Source: Bacteroidota bacterium (GTDB lineage Bacteria > Bacteroidota > Rhodothermia > Rhodothermales > UBA10348). From it: 64,000 nucleotides of DNA. The notes beneath the pieces are model-generated. The model was not told the origin of the DNA and searched no databases. It saw only the letters and a list, made by a program, of their open reading frames with translations. Made by a program: the position numbers and the translations under genes. The stretch covers positions 34,867-98,866 of the forward strand of contig JAJCYP010000106.1 of NCBI GenBank assembly GCA_029262855.1, read 5' to 3'. Each line of letters begins with the position of its first letter. The first letter of the stretch is position 1. This document shows positions 43,811 to 52,544 of the stretch, in pieces.

Positions 43811-44728
43811 TCAGGTGGACTTGTCCGTCAGGCCGCCCATTGCACCCGTGGCGTGTATGGCGAGGCTCGAGCTGGAGGGCGTCATCGACGCATTGCGGTG
43901 TGTGACCGTAACCATCCAGGCAGCGGCCTTCGGATCGAGTTCCTGCAATCCGGCCACCACCCGCTGCTGCAGCGGACCGTCGATCAGGGGCTGTTGTCCG
44001 GGAAGGACTCGGAGTTCCAGTCGAACGAACTTCCAATCGCCCGCATCCTTGATGCCCATGGATCTGGCGGAGGTCAACACACTTCGGTGCTGGATCCGGA
44101 AGGACTCGACCAGCGCCAGGAACCGTCCCTCAGCCGCGGCGGCAGCGACTGAGGCTGGAATCTGAATATCCAGATAAGCGAAGGTCCCGCCGACCGGAAA
44201 ACGGGTGATCTGGGCGATGTTGCGATTGGGGACGATGAGTTCGCGACCCAGTGCTGTCGATAGGACGGTGAAGCGGAGTCCAACCTTTATCACCCAGCCC
44301 GGCTGGCCGGTGAAGTCAACCATGTCGCCCACATCCAGTGCGTCCGAAAAAATCAGGGTGATTCCCGTGACGACATCCTGAACCAGACCCTGCGACCCAA
44401 ACGCGACCGCGAGTCCGATGATGGAGGCGCTGGCAAAGTAGGCCCGGAGCGAAATACCGAACTCCCGCAGGATGAGTCCGAAGGCGCTGAAGTAGACGGC
44501 GACGGTGATGGCGCTCACCGCAAGCGTCAGGATGGTCACCACCTTCGGGTAGCGGGTGATGAGGGTCACCGGGGCACCACGACGGGGACGCAGCGCGGCC
44601 TCCGCCCAGTTCCGGAATTGCCGAACCAGGAAGTGGGCCAGCCCGGCCAGCACCAGAAATACCAGAATGCGAACAGGAATGGATGCGTTCGCAAGCATCG
44701 TCAGGGCATCGTGGAAGGCTTCCTGCAT
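43811..44728 (-). CDS. MscS family mechanosensitive channel
   Basis: A 305-residue small-conductance mechanosensitive channel. Three N-terminal membrane segments lead into the pore helix with the Gly/Ala pattern SASIIGLAVAFGSQGLVQD, then the MscS beta domain with DALDVGDMVDFTGQPGWV and IVPNRNIAQITRFPVGG, then an alpha/beta C-terminal domain. Channels of this type release solutes on osmotic downshock. The stop is 66 bases upstream of the SDR gene on the same strand; whether they share a transcript is unclear. Confidence 0.9.
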   Translation of the reverse strand: MQEAFHDALTMLANASIPVRILVFLVLAGLAHFLVRQFRNWAEAALRPRRGAPVTLITRYPKVVTILTLAVSAITVAVYFSAFGLILREFGISLRAYFASASIIGLAVAFGSQGLVQDVVTGITLIFSDALDVGDMVDFTGQPGWVIKVGLRFTVLSTALGRELIVPNRNIAQITRFPVGGTFAYLDIQIPASVAAAAAEGRFLALVESFRIQHRSVLTSARSMGIKDAGDWKFVRLELRVLPGQQPLIDGPLQQRVVAGLQELDPKAAAWMVTVTHRNASMTPSSSSLAIHATGAMGGLTDKST

Positions 44729-44880
44729 AGGCTCGTCAGCGCCGGTTGGCGGTGTTCATGTAGACCGGATTCGGGGCCGCGGAGTTCGCAACTGTTCGTC
44801 ACGAAGCTGCGTTGCTGCGCGCTTGCCGGCCATGCCGCGGCAAGACTGGTCACGGCCAGCAGCATCAGTCCAGTTCTCAA
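44701..44880 (-). CDS. Possible small secreted protein overlapping the MscS start
   Basis: A 59-codon frame begins at a TTG with a good ribosome site (GGAGG five bases before it) and encodes a convincing signal peptide: LRTGLMLLAVTSLAAAWPAS followed by AQQ. The remaining 36 residues resemble no family I know and run 28 bases into mscS. A +1 shift near 44770 would instead give a natural-looking end (APNPVYMNTANRR, then stop) before mscS. It could therefore be a short real gene, or a frameshifted one. Confidence 0.35.
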   Translation of the reverse strand: MRTGLMLLAVTSLAAAWPASAQQRSFVTNSCELRGPESGLHEHRQPALTSLCRKPSTMP

Positions 44881-45012
44881 ATAACCCTCCGGTTAGTGTG
44901 ATGCATGATAGCCCCGGTACACGTTGCGTTGCCACCGGGTCTGGGGAGTTGCGATTGCTTAAAATGGCAGCTCGCTCCTCGCCTCTGAGACACACCAGCC
45001 GGCCCTCCCACC

Positions 45013-47907
45013 ATGCGGTTCTTCCCACTCTGCCTTCTTGTGGCCACACTCCCGGGCCAAGTCACAGCCCAGGCCCAGCGCCCGACCGAGACCCAGGCCC
45101 GACCCACAGACCAGGCCCTCTTTGACGCCTTCTCCTGGCGAAACATCGGTCCCGCCAACATGGGCGGGCGGGTCGTCGACATCGAAGCGGTCGAGGCCGA
45201 CTTCGCCCGGGTTTTCGTGGCTTCGGCGTCGGGCGGCGTGTGGAAGTCGGTCAATGCCGGGACCACGTGGCAACCCATCTTCGACCGCTACGGCTCCGCC
45301 TCCATGGGCGACATCGCCATCTTTCAACCCGACCCCGATGTGATCTGGGTGGGGACGGGAGAAGCCAACAACCGGAACAGTGTTTCGTGGGGCGATGGGG
45401 TCTACCGGAGTACCGACGGGGGCGATCACTTTGAGCACGTCGGACTGGAGGACACCCATCAGATCGCGCGAATCCTGACGCATCCGTCGGACCCCGATCA
45501 GGCCCTGGTGTGTGCGATTGGCCATCTTTGGGGCGAAACCGGTGATCGCGGAATCTATGAGACTATGGACGGGGGCCAGACCTGGGCGAAACACGGAGCC
45601 GGGTTGCCGATGGCCACGCGGAGCGGCTGCACCGACCTCGTTCGTCACCCCGAGAATCCGGACATCCTGTATGCTGCCTTCTACGAGCGACTTCGGCAAC
45701 CCTGGACGTTCACAAGCGGCGGCCCGAACGGTGGCATCTTCAAGTCCACAAACGGAGGCAGGAGTTGGGTCGAACTGACAGGCGGCCTGCCCGCTGGCGA
45801 CACCGGTCGAATCGGACTGGCCATCGCCCGGAGCAATCCGGACGTGCTGATGGCTCTGGTTGAGGCCGAGCGGACGAACGACCTGACCAAGCCCGGTACG
45901 GGACTGTACCGATCTGAGGACGGCGGCGATAGCTGGACCTACGTCAACTTGTACAACAATCGCCCCTTCTACTACAGCCAGGTGCGCATCAATCCTCTGG
46001 ATGACCAGCGCGTCTACCTGCTCACGACCCGCTTCATGGTGTCGGAGGATGGCGGGCAAACCCTGCGCAACGGTAGCGAAGACCAAGAGATACACGGGGA
46101 TTTCCATGCCCTGTGGTTGGACCCGTCCAACGCCGACCGGTACTACGTCGGCGCGGACAAAGGCGCGTCGCTGACGCACGATAACGGGACCGCCTTCAGG
46201 CTCTTCGACAACCTGCCCATCGGTCAGTACTACCGAATCGGGATTGACATGCGGGATCCCTACTACGTCTACGGCGGCCATCAGGACAACGGGTCCTATG
46301 CGGTGGCGAGTTTCAGTCGAGATGCCCGCGGCATCCTCAACGACTCGAATTGGAAGCTTCACTGGGGCGATGGGCAGCACATTCAGGTGGACCCGCGTGA
46401 CTGGAGGCGCATCTACACGCAGATGGAGAACGGCCGGAGCTTCCGGTACGATCCGCTGACACATCGGATGGAGGGGATGCGTCCGGTGCCGGCCAACATC
46501 ACCAACTACCAGGCCGCCGTTCCCGAAGAGATGCGGGCCGGTGGGCAGGAGTTTCGCTGGAACTGGACGTCCCCGCTGGTGATGTCGCCGCACAGTCCCG
46601 ACGTGCTGTACCATGGCGCCAACCGCCTGTTCGTGAGTCAGGATCGTGGGCAATCCTGGATCCTCATCAGTCCGGATCTCTCGACCAATAATCCTCAAAA
46701 GACGCTGCGGGGCGCGAGTGGCGGGCTGACGCCCGACAACTCGGGAGCGGAGACGCACGGGGCCATCTCGACCCTTTCCATCTCGCCACTGGATCCCGGT
46801 GTAATCTGGGCGGGGACGGACGACGGGAATATTCAGGTCACGCGTGATGGCGGTCAGACCTGGAGCAACGTCCGGGCGGCGGTACCGGGGGTTCCGGACG
46901 GCATCTGGGTGAGCCGCGTGGAGGCCTCGCACCATCAGGCTGGAACCGTCTACGTCTCCTTCGATGGGCACCGCAGCGACCGATTTGATCCGTGGGTTTT
47001 TTCGACGCAGGACTTTGGCAGAACCTGGAAGTCGTTGTCAGGCGGGTTGCCCGAAGGCCAGGTGGTTCGGGTCGTCCGGGAGGATCTTCGGAATCCGGAT
47101 CTGCTATTCGCGGGGACCGAGTTCGCCGTTTTCGCCTCGCTCGACCGAGGGGCCACGTGGCATCGTCTGATGGGAAAAATGCCGACCGTGTCCACGATGG
47201 ATCTGGTCATACATCCAAGGGACAACGATCTGGTCGCCGGGACACATGGCCGAAGCATCTGGGTGCTGGATGATATCTCGCCGCTCCAAGAGCTGACCCC
47301 CAAGGTGCGCGGCAGCAAGGCTCATCTGTTTACCCAGAAGAGAGCCACATTGTGGGAGAACGTCAGCCGGGGTGGGCAACGTGGACATTTCTGGTGGGCC
47401 GGGGAGAATCCGCCCACCATCGAGAACACCTCCAGCCTTCCGCGGGCCGAGTTCCGGAATACGGCCTTCGTCTCCTACTACATCGGCGGTGACGTGACGG
47501 AGGCTACCCTTGAGATTACGGACGCCACCGGGGGTCGAGGTCATCGCGCCGAGGTCGAGAACGGCCCCGGCATCCATCGGTATCGCTGGAATTTGCAGTT
47601 CGATCCGGCTGAGTTGACGGCCGAACAGGTGGCGGAAGTGGAGCGAGCCTTCGATCAGGTGCTCTCCCGGTTTCCGGTGGCGCAGGTGGAGCGCGCACGA
47701 GACCAGTTCAGGGCCGCGACCAATCCCCGGGAGCAGTTGGGATCTGTCCAGATCCTGCGATCGGGGTTCTTTGAGGCGGGTCTCGGAGCGGAGTACGAAC
47801 TCCCGGTGGCCGGTCCCGGGACGTATACGGTTCGGTTGATCGTAGACGGTGAGGTTCAGACCCGTACGCTGGAGGTGCGGGAGGACCCGCTCGTCACGGA
47901 CGACTGA
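45013..47907 (+). CDS. Sortilin/VPS10-like BNR-repeat secreted protein
   Basis: A 964-residue secreted protein: signal peptide (FPLCLLVATLPGQVTAQ), then many Asp-box/BNR repeats (GGVWKSVNAGTTW, GVYRSTDGGDHF, GIYETMDGGQTW, GIFKSTNGGRSW, GLYRSEDGGDSW, NIQVTRDGGQTW) that fold as two beta-propellers like sortilin VPS10 and Xyl/Xgh glycosidases. A C-terminal beta domain (about 820-964) ends without a T9SS signal. These proteins are abundant in marine Bacteroidota and Gemmatimonadota and are often annotated as glycosyl hydrolases. No catalytic residues can be assigned, so a binding or scaffolding role is equally likely. Confidence 0.87.
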   Translation: MRFFPLCLLVATLPGQVTAQAQRPTETQARPTDQALFDAFSWRNIGPANMGGRVVDIEAVEADFARVFVASASGGVWKSVNAGTTWQPIFDRYGSASMGDIAIFQPDPDVIWVGTGEANNRNSVSWGDGVYRSTDGGDHFEHVGLEDTHQIARILTHPSDPDQALVCAIGHLWGETGDRGIYETMDGGQTWAKHGAGLPMATRSGCTDLVRHPENPDILYAAFYERLRQPWTFTSGGPNGGIFKSTNGGRSWVELTGGLPAGDTGRIGLAIARSNPDVLMALVEAERTNDLTKPGTGLYRSEDGGDSWTYVNLYNNRPFYYSQVRINPLDDQRVYLLTTRFMVSEDGGQTLRNGSEDQEIHGDFHALWLDPSNADRYYVGADKGASLTHDNGTAFRLFDNLPIGQYYRIGIDMRDPYYVYGGHQDNGSYAVASFSRDARGILNDSNWKLHWGDGQHIQVDPRDWRRIYTQMENGRSFRYDPLTHRMEGMRPVPANITNYQAAVPEEMRAGGQEFRWNWTSPLVMSPHSPDVLYHGANRLFVSQDRGQSWILISPDLSTNNPQKTLRGASGGLTPDNSGAETHGAISTLSISPLDPGVIWAGTDDGNIQVTRDGGQTWSNVRAAVPGVPDGIWVSRVEASHHQAGTVYVSFDGHRSDRFDPWVFSTQDFGRTWKSLSGGLPEGQVVRVVREDLRNPDLLFAGTEFAVFASLDRGATWHRLMGKMPTVSTMDLVIHPRDNDLVAGTHGRSIWVLDDISPLQELTPKVRGSKAHLFTQKRATLWENVSRGGQRGHFWWAGENPPTIENTSSLPRAEFRNTAFVSYYIGGDVTEATLEITDATGGRGHRAEVENGPGIHRYRWNLQFDPAELTAEQVAEVERAFDQVLSRFPVAQVERARDQFRAATNPREQLGSVQILRSGFFEAGLGAEYELPVAGPGTYTVRLIVDGEVQTRTLEVREDPLVTDD

Positions 47908-47948
47908 GGCCCATGGAGTGGCCAGCCGGCTCCGAGGTCGCCGGGGGG

Positions 47949-47967
47949 GCGCCCGGCGCCGGGGCGC
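47949..47967. terminator. GC-rich hairpin between convergent genes
   Basis: GCGCCC and GGGCGC form a 6-bp stem around GGCGCCG between the BNR protein gene and the convergent GNAT gene. A larger inverted repeat, CATGGAGTG at 47912-47920 and CACTCCATG at 47978-47986, encloses it. No T-run follows on either strand, so a two-way terminator is only likely. Confidence 0.4.
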
Positions 47968-48450
47968 TCAGGCGGGACACTCCATGTAGAGGAACCGCCC
48001 CGTTCGGCCCGGCTCAGGATTCTCCGCTGGCACGAAGCCCAGCGATGCGTAGAGCCGAATGGCCGTCTCGTTTCCAGGATGCACGTTCAGCGACATGCAG
48101 CGCGCCCCGCATCGACGCGCCTCGTGCATGAGTCCCTGAACAAGCCGCCGGCCCAGTCCGCGTCCGCGAGTCTCGGGATCTACTATGATCCGCGCCAAGT
48201 GCTTCCTGGCGTCCGGCTTGTCGATGATCTGGCCAAACCCGGCCACGTGATCCCGGTCGATCAGGGTTCTGTTGGCGGCGTGGTCCCAGCCAATGGCCAA
48301 CCGGCATTCTTCGAGGAGGATGGGGAAGCTAACCGGGCCACCGGACCAGATGTCCGTTTCCTCGTCAGAGGTCACCCAACCGGCGACCATGGCCAGATCC
48401 AGGGCCGTTGCGTGCTGAAGGAACGAAGAAAGTTCAGGTGTGCGGCTCAT
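47968..48450 (-). CDS. GNAT family N-acetyltransferase
   Basis: A 160-residue acetyltransferase. Motif A is ARIIVDPETRGRGLGRRLVQ, which binds the acetyl-CoA pyrophosphate, followed by AIRLYASLGFVPAE (motif B) in the usual order. The substrate is unknown. The frame extends 44 codons upstream into the DinB gene, but the ATG at 48450 fits the family N-terminus and lies 23 bases after the DinB stop, so the two are probably co-transcribed. Confidence 0.85.
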   Translation of the reverse strand: MSRTPELSSFLQHATALDLAMVAGWVTSDEETDIWSGGPVSFPILLEECRLAIGWDHAANRTLIDRDHVAGFGQIIDKPDARKHLARIIVDPETRGRGLGRRLVQGLMHEARRCGARCMSLNVHPGNETAIRLYASLGFVPAENPEPGRTGRFLYMECPA

Positions 48451-48473
48451 CGGTGTCGGAGGGCAGGCCGGCG

Positions 48474-48968
48474 TCAGTCTCCCAGGCGTTTGATGGATGA
48501 GACGCCCACCGACTCGGCGTTCCCGGTCAGTATTCGTCGAAGGTACCCGGCCTGCCCAACGTGAAGCGCGGCGTGCGAGCACAGGTGCAGCAGGAACCGG
48601 CGGCCGGGCATCTCGACTCCTCCGACGGTCAGGGTGCGGGACAGGTGGTGCGCGGTGATCTTGGGGAGCACGCGTTCGATGTCCTTGACGGCGTCGGCCA
48701 GTTCGTCGATGACATTCTGGCGAGTCAGCCCCCGGGCTTCAAACTCACGCGAACGATCCCGAACGTAGCCCGTGTCCCCGAACTCCGTCCCGATGAAATG
48801 CCGGAGGTTACCCGCCAGGTGCAACCCGAGTGTGCCGATGGGGTTGGCGATGCCCTTGGGGCACGCCCACAGGGCCTCGTCGTCCGGGAGGGCGTTGATT
48901 TCCGCGACAAGCGTACACAGTTCGCGGACGAGCAGTCGCTCGGCGTCGAGGGCGGTGGGGTCATTCAT
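48474..48968 (-). CDS. DinB family protein (DUF1572-like)
   Basis: A 164-residue four-helix-bundle protein of the DinB/YfiT superfamily. The metal-binding His positions typical of the fold appear in LGLHLAGNLRHFIG near residue 50 and HLCSHAALHVGQAGYLRR near 130. Such proteins are often thiol-dependent (bacillithiol or mycothiol) metalloenzymes or detoxifying transferases; the substrate cannot be read here. A second DinB protein is divergently encoded 77 bases away and carries a signal peptide. Confidence 0.8.
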   Translation of the reverse strand: MNDPTALDAERLLVRELCTLVAEINALPDDEALWACPKGIANPIGTLGLHLAGNLRHFIGTEFGDTGYVRDRSREFEARGLTRQNVIDELADAVKDIERVLPKITAHHLSRTLTVGGVEMPGRRFLLHLCSHAALHVGQAGYLRRILTGNAESVGVSSIKRLGD

Positions 48969-49045
48969 GGTATTGCACAGGCTGGTGCCACCGAAAAGTT
49001 AGTGTCGGCAGGCCTTACTTTTACCTATGTAATCCAGAGCACCCC

Positions 49046-49564
49046 ATGAAACGACTTGCAGGATTCCTGATCCTGGCCTCGATCACAACGACACTGGTCC
49101 AGGCTCAGGAGGACGTCCGAGACGAACTCCTACGGCATTTCAACAGCTCCATCCAAAAAATGGTACGGCTCTCAGAAGCCATGCCTGCCGAACTCTACAC
49201 CTGGGCACCGCAGGAGGGCCTGATGACGGTGGCCGAAGTATACGCCCATATTGCGAGGTACAACTTCATGTATCTCGAAGACAACCTGGGCATTCCGACT
49301 CCCGTCGGAATCGATCTATCGACCATGGAAGCGCAGACCGACAAGGAAGTGGTTCGGACATTGTTGCTGGCATCGGCCGAGCATGTCCGGAAACACGTTC
49401 CCGCCCTGAGCGCCGAGTCACTAAACGCCGAGAGCAATCTGTATGGACGTGACGTTCCCGGCTGGGCTGTACTCACGCAGTTGGTCTCTCACATGAACGA
49501 ACATGTCGGTCAGGCGGTGTCCTACGCCCGGTTCAACGGGGTCGTGCCGCCCTGGTCGAGCTGA
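49046..49564 (+). CDS. Secreted DinB-superfamily protein
   Basis: A 172-residue protein with a signal peptide (MKRLAGFLILASITTTLVQA) and a DinB four-helix core. EVYAHIARYNFMYLEDNLG gives the first His, and LVSHMNEHVGQAVSYARFNG gives the HxxxH pair near the end. The fold and His pattern suggest metal binding in the periplasm. The start of the next gene follows after five bases, but the two are unlike in type; a shared transcript is possible. Confidence 0.82.
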   Translation: MKRLAGFLILASITTTLVQAQEDVRDELLRHFNSSIQKMVRLSEAMPAELYTWAPQEGLMTVAEVYAHIARYNFMYLEDNLGIPTPVGIDLSTMEAQTDKEVVRTLLLASAEHVRKHVPALSAESLNAESNLYGRDVPGWAVLTQLVSHMNEHVGQAVSYARFNGVVPPWSS

Positions 49565-49569
49565 TCAGG

Positions 49570-50325
49570 ATGCGCGTAGGCTGGATTGCGCTCATGCTGT
49601 GGGGGTGTTCGGCATCCGTCTCGGCCGCTCAGGATGTGTATATCCAGGCTGGAACTCAGGCCGAAACCATCGACTGCGATAGCGGTGGCTGGATGCAGAC
49701 CGGTGCCGGCATTGGCCTGGACGGAGACCGATTCGACGCGTTCGTGGGGGCCTCCCGCTCGTCCCGGTGTGGGAGCGCGGAGACGCGTTTGCTGGCCGAC
49801 CTCTACCACACTTTCGGTGGAGGGACGTACGCGAATCTCCGCATCGTTCTCACGCCCAACGCGGAGCGTCATTCCCGATCGGACGTCCTGGCCGAGGTGT
49901 TCCGCGCCATCGGGAAGGGCTACGAGACCTCGGTTCAGGTCAGACAGATGAGGTATCCCGGGACGACCGCGACAATCGTGGCCCCTTCACTGGCCCGGTA
50001 CGTGGGGGATCGCTATGTCCGCGTGCAGGTGTTGGGGGCAAAAACGAGCGAAACACCCTTGAGCGTGGCGGCCACTTTCTCGATCCGGACTTATCGGGAT
50101 GGCCTGAACTACGTTGAGTTTCGCACAGGCGCAGGCAGGGAGGTGATAGATCTGCCGGGCGCCTTGGTGGTGAGCTTGGGCTACTTCGTTGGCCTCAGAG
50201 CCAATCAAAGGATCGGCCGTGTTCGCCTGGCGCCCGCCGTAGGCTGGACCTATGACCAACAGCTCGGCCGGCGCGCGACGATAGGCCTGCAGGTGCGGAC
50301 TGCCGGCGGGGAAGGGCGAGAGTGA
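49570..50325 (+). CDS. YaiO-like outer-membrane beta-barrel protein
   Basis: A 251-residue protein with a signal peptide (IALMLWGCSASVSA) and alternating amphipathic strands ending in aromatic residues. It ends with VRLAPAVGWTYDQQLGRRAT and IGLQVRTA, like a small outer-membrane barrel of the YaiO type. In several bacteria YaiO-like barrels accompany a HEAT-repeat protein and a GT2 polymerase in surface polysaccharide clusters. The gene overlaps the next by four bases (GTGA), giving a translationally coupled set of three. The function as an exit channel or partner is inferred from this context. Confidence 0.6.
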   Translation: MRVGWIALMLWGCSASVSAAQDVYIQAGTQAETIDCDSGGWMQTGAGIGLDGDRFDAFVGASRSSRCGSAETRLLADLYHTFGGGTYANLRIVLTPNAERHSRSDVLAEVFRAIGKGYETSVQVRQMRYPGTTATIVAPSLARYVGDRYVRVQVLGAKTSETPLSVAATFSIRTYRDGLNYVEFRTGAGREVIDLPGALVVSLGYFVGLRANQRIGRVRLAPAVGWTYDQQLGRRATIGLQVRTAGGEGRE

Positions 50326-51170
50326 CGTCACCACTCGAACTCCGGCTCGCCATTGCCGCTGCCATCGGTGCCGGGGCGATGGTGTTGTATCTGGTGGCAC
50401 TCCTGGTGGCAGCCCGTGTGTATGGCAAATTCAGGCGTCTGAGACGCGCGAATTTTGTGGACGCGTGGCAGGACTATCTCGCGTCCGACAAACCGCCGAT
50501 AACGGCCCGGATCCTGTCGTTGCACCCCGAGGAAGTCCACCACCTGATGAGGGGTTGGAATCTGGCTGTTGAACAGGCCTTCGTGCTACAGCGGGCCGGT
50601 GCCAGGGGGCTAACCGAGCGTGTGGCCAGGCTGCGTGACATAGCCTATGCAACCGAACTGACACACGCGGCACTCGCGCTCGCCTTCCGCGGCCAGACCC
50701 GGGACGAGCGGATTTCTGGCCTCCAGGCGCTCGGGTTGATTGGTCGAAGAGAGGTGGTTGCCCGACTGATTCCTGTGCTCGACAGTCCCGATTCGCTCCT
50801 GGCTCTGGCGGCATTCGAGGCCCTGATTCGCATTGATGAGCAGTCGATTGCCGAGCGAATCGATGGCCTGTTGTGCTCGCGTCCCGAGTGGCCGGAGCAT
50901 GCCGTGTCCAGCGTGATTCTAGAGATGGACGAGACGACCCGATCGGTACTGGTCTCGCAAATTGGCTTCCGGCCTGACGCCTGCGTCGCGCGCGTGATAT
51001 CGACCCTTGAGCGCATTCACCATGCCGGAGCGACGCAGCTTCTTCGATACAAGCTGTCCGGAGACCGCCCGGTGGCCGAGAAGGCCAGTCTGCTGTATGC
51101 CGTGCAGGACGAAGGGCACATTCGTCTGGTTGAGGAAGCCCTCCGCCGCGAACCGGGGGCCTGGCCTTGA
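50322..51170 (+). CDS. HEAT-repeat protein with N-terminal membrane anchor
   Basis: A 282-residue protein with one membrane segment (about 9-30, IGAGAMVLYLVALLVAARVY) and a soluble all-helical remainder of HEAT-like repeats such as SGLQALGLIGRREVVARLIP and LLALAAFEALIRIDEQ. It starts at a GTG in a four-base overlap with the YaiO-like gene, and its own end overlaps the glycosyltransferase start (TTGA). HEAT proteins in such clusters are thought to scaffold the synthase or partner a cyclic-di-GMP-linked control; this is inference. Confidence 0.75.
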   Translation: MTSPLELRLAIAAAIGAGAMVLYLVALLVAARVYGKFRRLRRANFVDAWQDYLASDKPPITARILSLHPEEVHHLMRGWNLAVEQAFVLQRAGARGLTERVARLRDIAYATELTHAALALAFRGQTRDERISGLQALGLIGRREVVARLIPVLDSPDSLLALAAFEALIRIDEQSIAERIDGLLCSRPEWPEHAVSSVILEMDETTRSVLVSQIGFRPDACVARVISTLERIHHAGATQLLRYKLSGDRPVAEKASLLYAVQDEGHIRLVEEALRREPGAWP

Positions 51171-52537
51171 CATACAGCGACATCGCCACCGCCGTCGAGT
51201 GGTTCTTCCTGGGGTACTTCGGTCTCATGCAGCTGTCGTACTTCGCGCTGGTGATGGTGGCGTTCATCGAGATTTTGGCGAGGCTTCCCCGCAAGGGCCT
51301 GCGACCACTGCCGTCAGTAGCCAGTCGATACGCGCCTTCGGTTTCAATCATCATGCCAGCCTACAACGAGGAGTCGATGATCCTCCGGGCGCTGGAGACC
51401 ATGCTCCTTCAGGAGTACCCGGCGCTCCAGATCGTGATCGTCAACGACGGCTCGAAGGACCGGACTCTGGAGGTGCTGACGGAGGGGCTGAGCCTGGTGC
51501 CTGCCGTTCTTCCCGCGCGCAGCAAGCTGAACTGCGCCCCGACCCGCGGCATCTTTCGTAGCCAGACCGCGCACGACATCGTGGTGGTCGACAAGGAGAA
51601 TGGTGGAAGCAAGGCCGATGCGGTCAATGCGGGAATCAACTACGCCCGGCATGACCTCATCTGCATCATCGATGCCGACACGCTCTTCGAGCGGACCACC
51701 ATTCGCCAGGCCGTGGACGAGTACGTTCGACACCCGGGCACGATCGCGGTCGGGGGCACCATCCTGCCCCTGAACGGCTGCGTCCTGGACGGGGAAGGCT
51801 TTGTCTCGGAGGCACGCGTCCCCAAGAACTTCTGGGCCCGCATCCAGACGCTGGAGTACATCAGAGCCTTTCTGCTTGGCCGGATGGGATGGGTTCCGTT
51901 CAATGCCGTGACGATCATTTCCGGGGCGTTCGGGCTCTTTGACCGCTCCGCCGTCGTGGCAGTCGGAGGATACAGCCTGGACGCGATCGGCGAGGACATG
52001 GATCTGACGTTGAAGCTCCACAAATGGGCGCTGGCCCAGGGCAAGCCCTACCGGATCGGCTTCGTCCCCGAGCCATTGGCCTGGACAGACGTCCCGGAGA
52101 CGCATCACGAGTTGCAGCAGCAGCGCATCCGATGGCATCAAGGTCTTTCCGAGGTGGTGGCCGCCCACAAGGACATCGTTTTCCGGCACGGGGTGCTGGG
52201 CTGGCTGTCCTTCCCGTCCCAGATTGTCTTCGAGTGGCTCAGTGCGATCCTGGAGACGCTCGGGTATATCATCACGATCGTCGCCTGGAGTCAGGGCTGG
52301 ATCTCCGACGAGGCCGTCGTCGCATTCCTGGTACTCTCCCTGGGCCTCGGCATGCTGCTTTCCGTGGCGTCGGTCCTGCTGGAGGAAATCGCATTGAGGG
52401 TCTTCCCGCGGCTTCGGGACGTCGCGCTGATCTGTGCCTACGCGGTGGTGGAAAATCTCGGGTATCGACAGATGCAGGCCGCCTGGCGCATCATTGGGTT
52501 TTTTCGCTGGGCGATGCGCTCTGGGCACTCCTGGTAG
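51167..52537 (+). CDS. Processive family 2 glycosyltransferase
   Basis: A 456-residue membrane glycosyltransferase of the PgaC/BcsA/hyaluronan synthase type. Two N-terminal helices lead to the GT-A domain with MPAYNEESMI, IVNDGSKD, IIDADTLF, GEDMDLTLKLH (acceptor-site ED) and QQQRIRWHQGL (Q-R-RW motif of processive synthases). Four C-terminal helices follow. It should polymerise and extrude a beta-linked polysaccharide across the inner membrane. It begins at a TTG overlapping the upstream stop. With the barrel and HEAT protein it forms a candidate exopolysaccharide system. Confidence 0.88.
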   Translation: MTYSDIATAVEWFFLGYFGLMQLSYFALVMVAFIEILARLPRKGLRPLPSVASRYAPSVSIIMPAYNEESMILRALETMLLQEYPALQIVIVNDGSKDRTLEVLTEGLSLVPAVLPARSKLNCAPTRGIFRSQTAHDIVVVDKENGGSKADAVNAGINYARHDLICIIDADTLFERTTIRQAVDEYVRHPGTIAVGGTILPLNGCVLDGEGFVSEARVPKNFWARIQTLEYIRAFLLGRMGWVPFNAVTIISGAFGLFDRSAVVAVGGYSLDAIGEDMDLTLKLHKWALAQGKPYRIGFVPEPLAWTDVPETHHELQQQRIRWHQGLSEVVAAHKDIVFRHGVLGWLSFPSQIVFEWLSAILETLGYIITIVAWSQGWISDEAVVAFLVLSLGLGMLLSVASVLLEEIALRVFPRLRDVALICAYAVVENLGYRQMQAAWRIIGFFRWAMRSGHSW

Positions 52538-52544
52538 GCCCGAT

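Noticed and set aside
44959-46971. Minus-strand frame of 670 codons opposite the BNR-repeat protein
   Set aside because: The plus strand has a signal peptide and regular Asp-box repeats; the opposite frame is a by-product of codon bias.
48999-49023. Bacteroidota-type promoter (TAnnTTTG-like TACTTTTA) upstream of the secreted DinB gene
   Set aside because: The -7-like element fits seven of eight bases, but no -33 TTTG is at the right distance, so it is too weak to list.
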